DNA of 9,278 nucleotides from assembly GCA_934177025.1 (NCBI GenBank), contig CAKPPA010000035.1, positions 1-9,278 of the forward strand, given 5' to 3'. The stretch comes from an uncultured Clostridia bacterium. GTDB taxonomy: Bacteria > Bacillota > Clostridia > Christensenellales > CAG-314. A program made the translations under genes and the position numbers. Every line of letters begins with the position of its first letter. Positions within the stretch are counted from its first letter, which is position 1. The notes under the pieces were generated by a model. The model saw nothing but the letters and a program-made list of their open reading frames with translations. It did no database searches and was not told the DNA's origin. Below, piece after piece: positions 1-4,800 of the stretch.

Positions 1-1100
1 TACAGTTTGTCGTACGGCACGTCCGCTTCTGCCAAAAGTACGTTCATGTGTCCCGGCATGCGTCCCGCTACAGGGTGAATGGCAAACTTCACTTCCGTGC
101 CGTTTTTTTCCAATTTGTCGGCAAGTTGCTTCACAAGGTGTTGTGCTTGCGCTAATGCCATGCCGTACCCCGGCACAATCAGCACTTTTTTTGCGTTTCG
201 CAAAATTTCCGTTGCGGAGGTTTTCGGTTCCTGTTTCGGCTCTGGTTCCTTCACGGGTGCCGTTTCGGCATCGTGTTGTGCCTTTTCTTTTTGCGGTGCG
301 GAAGTTTTTCCGAGCAAAATCTCCAGCAAACGTCGATTCATTGCCTTACACATAATTTGCGTCAGTAGCAGTCCGCTTGCGCCGACAATTCCGCCGATTG
401 CCACCAACAAAACGTTGTTGGTTGCCATTCCGGCAATGGCACCCGCCACGCCGCTTAAGGAATTAAGTAGCGAAATCGTAATCGGCATATCCGCCCCGCC
501 GACGCGAATGGCAAAAATCACGCCGAAACTTCCGCTAAACAACAGCCCCAGCACCACCGATAACCAACTCGGCAGTGACGTCAGCGTAAAGATAAGGATG
601 CTTCCTAGGGCAAAAAGTAGGGTAAGGACGGTAATTGCCATGTGTCCCTTAAGGACAACGGGTTTTTGCGAAAGGACCTTGGCAAGTTTACCTGCGGCAA
701 CAAGGCTCCCCGTAAACGTTACCATTCCGACGGCAAGCGCAAGGGCGGCAGTCACGTTGGAAAACGCATCAGCTTTGTTCAGCATGGCAAAAATCCCGAC
801 GATGGCGGAAGCCAGTCCGCCAACCCCGTTAAACAATGCCACGACTTGCGGCATTTCAATCATTTTTACGCGCGCCGTCCAAACCAGCCCGATCACAAGT
901 CCGATTGCCATGCAAACGTACAAAAACCATTCGGACAAAATGTTTTCGCGGTAAAGCGTCAGCGCAATGGCAAGGGCAACGCACACACCGCTCAGTAGAT
1001 TCCCGAGGACGGCGGTGCGGACTTTACTCATCATGGAAATGCCGACCAGTACGCCCACGGAAAGGAGTCCGCACAGAAGATAAAAAACGGTATCGCTCAT
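1..1100 (-). CDS. pntB: NAD(P) transhydrogenase subunit beta, 3'-truncated by window edge
   Basis: This subunit carries most of the membrane proton channel and the NADP(H)-binding domain III of the proton-translocating transhydrogenase (NADH + NADP+ + H+ out to NAD+ + NADPH + H+ in). I translated 366 residues; roughly the last 100 lie outside the window. Residues 1-260 are a chain of hydrophobic helices. They include VGGADMP (200-206), N213 and MCKAMNR (250-256), which align with the E. coli VGGADMP/Asn222/MCKAMNR region. A charged linker (about 266-297, rich in K, E and P) leads to domain III with VPGYGMALAQAQ (309-320) and AIHPVAGRMPGHMN (340-353), the NADP-binding signatures. The ATG overlaps the pntA2 stop (ATGA, 1097-1100). 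Its Shine-Dalgarno (AAGGAGGAG, about 1112-1120) lies inside the coding sequence for the pntA2 charged tail, implying translational coupling. Residue 91 is Asn where E. coli has the proton-channel His91. Confidence 0.97.
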   Translation of the reverse strand, partial: MSDTVFYLLCGLLSVGVLVGISMMSKVRTAVLGNLLSGVCVALAIALTLYRENILSEWFLYVCMAIGLVIGLVWTARVKMIEMPQVVALFNGVGGLASAIVGIFAMLNKADAFSNVTAALALAVGMVTFTGSLVAAGKLAKVLSQKPVVLKGHMAITVLTLLFALGSILIFTLTSLPSWLSVVLGLLFSGSFGVIFAIRVGGADMPITISLLNSLSGVAGAIAGMATNNVLLVAIGGIVGASGLLLTQIMCKAMNRRLLEILLGKTSAPQKEKAQHDAETAPVKEPEPKQEPKTSATEILRNAKKVLIVPGYGMALAQAQHLVKQLADKLEKNGTEVKFAIHPVAGRMPGHMNVLLAEADVPYDKL

Positions 1101-1405
1101 TTCTGTTCTTTCTCCTCCTTCTTTTTGTGAAACATTTTCAGCATGCGATGCGTCACGCCGAACCCGCCCGCCACGTTAATCATGGCAAGGACGATCGCCA
1201 GCCCGCCGAGGATGGCACCCAAAATTTTGTTTTGCGTGCTCATGGCAACGGCGGTTGCCGTCAGCGCACCGAGGACGGAAATGCCGGAAAGTGCGTTCAT
1301 TCCGGACATCAAGGGGGTATGTAACAGGCTCGGAACGTTTTTGATTAGGAAGTATCCCACCACGGTTGCCACCAAAAAGATTCCGACTAAAATCAATTGC
1401 TGCAT
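1097..1405 (-). CDS. pntA2: NAD(P) transhydrogenase subunit alpha, membrane part (alpha-2)
   Basis: This 102-residue protein is the membrane domain of the alpha chain, encoded separately from the nucleotide-binding domain as in the Rhodospirillum rubrum type of three-polypeptide enzyme. Three hydrophobic segments are visible (about 4-21, 37-55 and 60-80). The loop motif LLHTPLMSGMNALSG (27-41) corresponds to the conserved HTPLMSVTNAISG of transhydrogenase alpha chains. GGFGVTHRMLKMF (80-92) precedes a lysine/glutamate tail. It has no soluble domain, so it must assemble with PntA1 and PntB. The start ATG follows AAGGAGCG with five bases between GGAG and the ATG. The tail codons (AAG AAG GAG GAG) double as the ribosome-binding site of pntB. 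The 69-nt gap to pntA1 holds a strong hairpin. Assignment is firm from the sequence and from the gene order. Confidence 0.96.
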   Translation of the reverse strand: MQQLILVGIFLVATVVGYFLIKNVPSLLHTPLMSGMNALSGISVLGALTATAVAMSTQNKILGAILGGLAIVLAMINVAGGFGVTHRMLKMFHKKKEEKEQK

Positions 1406-1422
1406 AATCGCTCCTTTTCGTA

Positions 1423-1445
1423 AGGCGGTAGAGTTTCTACCGCCT
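1423..1445 (-). promoter_or_regulatory. intercistronic hairpin between pntA1 and pntA2
   Basis: A perfect 10-bp inverted repeat (AGGCGGTAGA / TCTACCGCCT, arms 1423-1432 and 1436-1445) with a 3-nt loop lies in the 69-nt gap. In the transcript it is followed by UACGAAAAGGAG rather than a U-tract, so it is not a standard intrinsic terminator. It ends about 9 nt before the pntA2 ribosome-binding site and does not cover it. I infer an mRNA-stabilising or processing element, or a partial attenuator, that separates expression of the soluble and membrane subunits. Confidence 0.7.
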
Positions 1446-1474
1446 GCTTGATTTGATACTATTCTTTTTTCGGG

Positions 1475-2632
1475 TTACAATCCCATGGCTTCGCGCGCGC
1501 CTGCGTGCAAAATTTCGCCGTCTTTCGTCACAAGGATGGATTTTGCAATTTCGTCGTTCCAATCCGGCTTCATTTCGCCGTCTTTCGAAAGGTACTGCAC
1601 GAGGTTCAGCATGTTTTGCGCAAACATCCACGTGGAACTGGTCGGCAGCAACCCCGGGATATTTTTAATTCCCTGAATGCAAACCCGATCCTTATGGATA
1701 ATTTTGCCTGCATCCGTTGCCGTGCAGTTGCCGCCTTGGTCAACGGAAATGTCCACAATCACGGAACCCGGTTTCATCAGCGACACCATGTCGTCCGTAA
1801 TCAAAATCGGCGCAAGTTTACTCGGAATCAACGCCGAGCAAAAAACGATGTCCGCCTGCGCAAGCATCGGTTTCAAGTTTTCGCGTTCCTTTTGTAGCCA
1901 TTCCTCCGGCAGTTTGTTCGCATATCCGCCCGGGCCTACCGCAATTTCAGCCGGCACGCCGGTATCCACAATTTTTGCGCCGAGGCTTTGCGCCTGTTCG
2001 CACGCAGCAGGGCGAATGTCCGCCGCATAGCAAATCGCACCCATCCGTTTTGCGGTGGCAAGTGCTTGCAGTCCCGCAACGCCCGCCCCGATGACGAATG
2101 CCGTTGCCGGTTTCATCATGCCTACGGCACAAAAAATTTGCGGCGTAAATTTTGCCAATGCGTCGGTTGCCATCAGCATGCCTTTGTAACCGGCGCACGT
2201 ACTCATGGAAGTCAAAGCGTCCATATTTTGCGCACGACTAATGCGCGGAATGCCGTCCAGCGTCATTCCGATCACTCCTTTTTTCGCCATGGCTTTTACC
2301 ATTTCGTGATTCACAGGGGAGGCAGGGTGAATAAAGGTAAGTAGGTATTGCCCTTTGTGCATCATATCCACTTCGTGCTTGTTTGTTTTTTCATTAAACA
2401 GCGGTTCTTTGACTTTCAAAATCAAATCCGCCCTTTGAAAAAGCTCCTCCACGTCGTCGACAATCACGGCGCCCGCAGCGGCGTACTCCTCATTGGCGAT
2501 AAAGGAGCCGAGTCCGGCGTCCCTTTCCACAAGCACTTGAAATCCGCTTTGAACGAATTTTTGCACCGTTTCCGGAATGGCAGAAACCCGCCCTTCCTCA
2601 TGCATGATTTCTTTTGGAATCCCGATAACCAT
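1475..2632 (-). CDS. pntA1: NAD(P) transhydrogenase subunit alpha, NAD(H)-binding part (alpha-1)
   Basis: This 385-residue soluble protein is domain I of the transhydrogenase, which binds NAD(H) on the cytoplasmic side and exchanges hydride with NADP(H) on domain III of PntB. It starts MVIGIPKEI, as in the alanine dehydrogenase/transhydrogenase N-terminal domain. Visible motifs are RAQNMDALTSMST (133-145, with the Arg-Gln pair of domain I), the Rossmann loop GAGVAGLQA (182-190), the following acidic residue D205 in AADIRP that favours NAD over NADP, and VDISVDQGGNC (293-303). The family also contains alanine dehydrogenases; the RAQNMDAL and DQGGNC motifs and the immediately following pntA2-pntB favour transhydrogenase. 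The ATG is preceded by GGGAGG (2641-2646) at 8 nt. It lies 55 nt after the lrp-like gene, probably on the same transcript. The chain stops where the membrane part would begin in a fused PntA, so the split is natural. Confidence 0.96.
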   Translation of the reverse strand: MVIGIPKEIMHEEGRVSAIPETVQKFVQSGFQVLVERDAGLGSFIANEEYAAAGAVIVDDVEELFQRADLILKVKEPLFNEKTNKHEVDMMHKGQYLLTFIHPASPVNHEMVKAMAKKGVIGMTLDGIPRISRAQNMDALTSMSTCAGYKGMLMATDALAKFTPQIFCAVGMMKPATAFVIGAGVAGLQALATAKRMGAICYAADIRPAACEQAQSLGAKIVDTGVPAEIAVGPGGYANKLPEEWLQKERENLKPMLAQADIVFCSALIPSKLAPILITDDMVSLMKPGSVIVDISVDQGGNCTATDAGKIIHKDRVCIQGIKNIPGLLPTSSTWMFAQNMLNLVQYLSKDGEMKPDWNDEIAKSILVTKDGEILHAGAREAMGL

Positions 2633-2687
2633 AGTGTCATCCTCCCGATAGAGTTTTATTTTCAGGCAAAATTGCCGAAAAATTTGA

Positions 2688-3131
2688 TTACAGTTCCACC
2701 GAATAGTCCGTTTTCACGCCGGACAGCACCAACATCGTTTTGGTTTTGCTGATTCCCGCAATGGATTTAATGGCAAACAGCAAACGTTCCAAACCTTCGG
2801 TGTCGTCCGTCACCACTTTCAAAAGGTAGTCAAAATCGCCCGCAAGGTAGGCGCATTCGGTAATATTTTTGTTTTCGCGCACAAAATTTTCAAAATCTTC
2901 GTTGTATTTCGGATGATCGATGCTAATCGAAATGTATGCGCAAACATCCTTGCCGATTCCTTTTTCGTTTAAAACAATGGTGTACTGTTTAATGATATCC
3001 GCCGCTTCGAGTTTTCGAATGCGTTCAATCACGGCCGAAACGGATAAGTCCACCTTTTCCGCAATAACCGATGCGTTTTCGCGGGAATTTTTTTTCAAAT
3101 GATTTAAAATTTTAATGTCAATGCTGTCCAT
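2688..3131 (-). CDS. Lrp/AsnC-family transcriptional regulator
   Basis: This 147-residue protein has the full Lrp/AsnC layout. The N-terminal start MDSIDIKILNHLKKNSR leads into a winged helix-turn-helix (about 19-42, ASVIAEKVDLSVSAVIERIR). A RAM ligand-binding/oligomerisation domain follows (about 62-140), with the typical CAYLAGDFDYLLKV stretch (93-106). Members bind DNA as dimers to octamers and respond to amino acids. The ATG at 3129-3131 has GGAG about 10 nt upstream and a promoter about 33 nt before it. It is the first gene of the leftward cluster, 55 nt ahead of pntA1, so it probably controls itself and the transhydrogenase; this is inference from position. The effector is unknown. Other Lrp-family genes sit beside alanine dehydrogenase genes, which are relatives of pntA1. 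Confidence 0.93.
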   Translation of the reverse strand: MDSIDIKILNHLKKNSRENASVIAEKVDLSVSAVIERIRKLEAADIIKQYTIVLNEKGIGKDVCAYISISIDHPKYNEDFENFVRENKNITECAYLAGDFDYLLKVVTDDTEGLERLLFAIKSIAGISKTKTMLVLSGVKTDYSVEL

Positions 3132-3163
3132 AGGTAAGTTACTCCTTATTTTTTTACGATTTC

Positions 3164-3192
3164 ATCTTAACAAATTGAAAAGTGTTTGTAAA
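3164..3192 (-). promoter_or_regulatory. probable sigma-70-type promoter of the lrp-pnt cluster
   Basis: Read on the minus strand, TTTACA (3187-3192) and TAAGAT (3164-3169) are separated by 17 bp. The -35 box matches 5 of 6 consensus bases and the -10 box 4 of 6. The predicted start, near 3157, leaves a leader of about 26 nt containing the GGAG ribosome-binding site. An imperfect ACAAA-N10-TTTGT inverted repeat lies across this promoter and could be a regulator site. Confidence 0.55.
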
Positions 3193-3247
3193 TAGGGTAT
3201 GAAAAATTTTTTGTAAAAACGTTTTATTCAAAAATTATTTCGGAAGT

Positions 3248-3265
3248 TTGTTAAATTTAAAACAA
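3248..3265. promoter_or_regulatory. candidate Rex-like operator in the divergent spacer
   Basis: The 18-bp site TTGTTAA-ATTT-AAAACAA has the form of the NADH-sensing repressor Rex operator (TTGTTAA-N4-TTAACAA): left half 7/7, right half 5/7. It lies 56 bp upstream of the lrp-pnt -35 box and about 110 bp upstream of the acyltransferase promoter. The spacer is very AT-rich, so a chance match is quite possible, and no rex gene is visible in the window. Confidence 0.25.
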
Positions 3266-3372
3266 TATTTTCGAATTATTTGCATTTTACCAAAATAGGG
3301 ACGATTCGGAAAAAGCGGTGCAAAACGAAAAAACGGCGTAAAAAACTTTCGGCGCCGCCTCCCTTTTGGGGC

Positions 3373-3401
3373 TTGACCGAACGAAACGGGCGTTATATAA
3401 T
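3373..3401 (+). promoter_or_regulatory. near-consensus promoter of the acyltransferase gene (leaderless)
   Basis: TTGACC (3373-3378), a 17-bp spacer and a perfect TATAAT (3396-3401) are present. Transcription normally starts about 7 bp after the -10 box, which places +1 at or next to the A of the ATG at 3408. No Shine-Dalgarno can fit between promoter and start codon. Confidence 0.85.
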
Positions 3402-3407
3402 TTTTTT

Positions 3408-4631
3408 ATGGAAAAAATCGCACGAAAAATCAAAAAGCCGAACAAAGTGCTGTTGGGTGTGGCAAAATTGTTTTACGGCAATCCGATGTCCTGTTTTTGC
3501 TGGAAACTAAAAACCGAAAACAAAATCGGCAAATTAAAACCGCCGTATCTCATTTTGGCAAATCATTCGTCCTTTGAGGACATCGTCATCGGCGGTACGG
3601 CGTGCTATCCGATTACGCCGAATTACGTTGCGTCCTATAATTTGCTAATCGGACACGAAAAACTGATGCGCTCGTTGGGTGCCGTGCCGAAAAAACAATT
3701 TGTCAAGGATTTTTCCTTAATTCGTGACATCCGCAGTATGTTGCGAAACGGACACGTCGTCACGATTTTGCCGGAAGGCAAAATTTCGGTGGACGGGCGT
3801 TGCAGTCGGTTGCGAAAATCGACGGCAAAACTCATTAAATTAATGAAAGTCCCCGTTGTGGTCATGAAAATCAACGGTTCCTACTTAAATCGTCCGAAAT
3901 GGGCAAAACGTCGGATCGGTTGTCCTGTGGAAGTCAAACTCTATCCGTTGTTTACGGCGCAGGAAACAATGGAAAAAAGCGTGGAGGAAATTTTTGACGT
4001 AATGTGCAAAAACCTCGACTACAACGCCTACCTGTGGCAGCGCGAAAATAAGGTAAAAACGGGCAAAAATCGTTGCGAAAATCTGCACACGGTGCTGTAT
4101 CGCTGCCCGCATTGCGGCACGGAATTCCAAATGCATTCCGAACAAAACCGTTTGCATTGCAAGGCGTGCGGAAAAACGTGGGAAATGGACGAATTCGGCG
4201 TCATTCGCGCGACGGACGGCAAAACGGAATTCGATTCCGTTCCGGCTTGGTACGACATGGAGCGGCTCGCCGTGCGGGCGGAACTGCTTCAAAAAACCTA
4301 TCGCTACGAAAGCCCCGCCGAAATTTTGGAACTGCCGGATTTTCAGGGTTATCGTTTCGTCGGGCGCGGTGTCATTCGCTACACGACGGAGGGCTTTTTT
4401 TATTGCGGCAGTTGGAAATCGGCGGAGGTCGAACTGCATTCGCCTGTGCGTAGCAACGACACGTTGGCGTTCGACATGGAAAAGTCCTTTGATTTCATTT
4501 ACGAAAACGATGCCTACCGCGTCAAGCCGCAACACGTTGCGGAATTGGTAAAACTAAACCTCGCCGTGGAGGAAAACTACAAAATTCACTTCGAAAACGT
4601 CGACGAAAGCGGGCTGTTCGACGAAGCGTAA
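3408..4631 (+). CDS. PlsC-like acyltransferase with zinc ribbon and extra C-terminal region
   Basis: The 407-residue product begins as a PlsC/lysophosphatidate acyltransferase-type enzyme, which would transfer an acyl chain to a glycerolipid at the membrane. Motif I is NHSSFED (52-58, the catalytic H-X4-D pair H53/D58). GAVPKKQFVKD (91-101) sits at motif II. LPEGKISVDG (121-130) is motif III, with Ile where the usual EGTRS has Arg. VPVVVMKINGS (148-158) is motif IV. After about residue 215 comes a zinc ribbon, CPHCG (233-237) and CKACG (251-255), then about 150 residues (roughly 260-407) that I do not recognise. PlsC alone is usually near 200-260 residues, so this is a fusion. I chose ATG 3408 over an upstream in-frame TTG (3366) because the latter lies before the promoter. 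There is no ribosome-binding site. The gene is monocistronic, ending at a terminator. Substrate is not determined. Confidence 0.88.
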   Translation: MEKIARKIKKPNKVLLGVAKLFYGNPMSCFCWKLKTENKIGKLKPPYLILANHSSFEDIVIGGTACYPITPNYVASYNLLIGHEKLMRSLGAVPKKQFVKDFSLIRDIRSMLRNGHVVTILPEGKISVDGRCSRLRKSTAKLIKLMKVPVVVMKINGSYLNRPKWAKRRIGCPVEVKLYPLFTAQETMEKSVEEIFDVMCKNLDYNAYLWQRENKVKTGKNRCENLHTVLYRCPHCGTEFQMHSEQNRLHCKACGKTWEMDEFGVIRATDGKTEFDSVPAWYDMERLAVRAELLQKTYRYESPAEILELPDFQGYRFVGRGVIRYTTEGFFYCGSWKSAEVELHSPVRSNDTLAFDMEKSFDFIYENDAYRVKPQHVAELVKLNLAVEENYKIHFENVDESGLFDEA

Positions 4632-4662
4632 AAAGCCACGCAAGGACAAAAAACAAAACAGT

Positions 4663-4700
4663 AACCGAGTTTTGCCCCAATCGTGCGAAACTCGGTTTTT
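4663..4700 (+). terminator. intrinsic terminator of the acyltransferase gene
   Basis: A 10-bp stem (AACCGAGTTT 4663-4672 with AAACTCGGTT 4688-4697) and a 15-nt loop are followed by a T run (4696-4700). It starts 32 bp after the acyltransferase stop codon. On the other strand it has no U-tract, so it acts only rightward. Confidence 0.8.
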
Positions 4701-4710
4701 AAAGGGGAAT

Positions 4711-4743
4711 AAAAAAAACGGTTTGTTTTCACAAACCGTTTTT
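4711..4743. terminator. bidirectional intrinsic terminator between convergent genes
   Basis: A 12-bp perfect stem (4714-4725 with 4732-4743; core CGGTTTG / CAAACCG) has a 6-nt loop. An A8 run (4711-4718) lies on the left and a T5 run (4739-4743) on the right. Leftward transcripts of the oxidoreductase see the hairpin followed by U8; rightward read-through sees it followed by a shorter U run. It therefore serves both convergent genes and is the main terminator for the oxidoreductase. Confidence 0.85.
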
Positions 4744-4758
4744 CTATTGCAATTTTTT

Positions 4759-4772
4759 CGCACGTACGTGCG
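4759..4772. repeat. 14-bp perfect palindrome CGCACGTACGTGCG
   Basis: A perfectly self-complementary, GC-rich 14-mer stands in an otherwise AT-rich 3' untranslated stretch between the oxidoreductase stop codon and the bidirectional terminator. With no loop it is a poor RNA hairpin, although an RNA could fold with an inner tetraloop. It could be a protein-binding dyad. Function unknown. Confidence 0.5.
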
Positions 4773-4800
4773 TTAGGATTGCGTTGTTTGAAAGAATAAA

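Noticed and set aside
79..954. 291-codon open frame on the plus strand opposite pntB
   Set aside because: The minus strand translates to a clear transhydrogenase beta subunit over the whole stretch; the plus frame is a shadow.
1475..2632. Alanine dehydrogenase as the product of the 385-residue gene
   Set aside because: The family is shared, but the RAQNMDAL and DQGGNC motifs and the pntA2-pntB genes directly downstream identify a transhydrogenase subunit.
2660..2680. GGCAA-AA-TTGCC hairpin in the lrp-pntA1 gap as a terminator
   Set aside because: The stem is short, with a bulge and a tiny loop, and the following leftward sequence (UGAAAAUAAAAC) has no U-tract.
3366..3407. TTG at 3366 as start of the acyltransferase
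   Set aside because: The 14 extra codons coincide with the -35 and -10 boxes and no ribosome-binding site precedes them.
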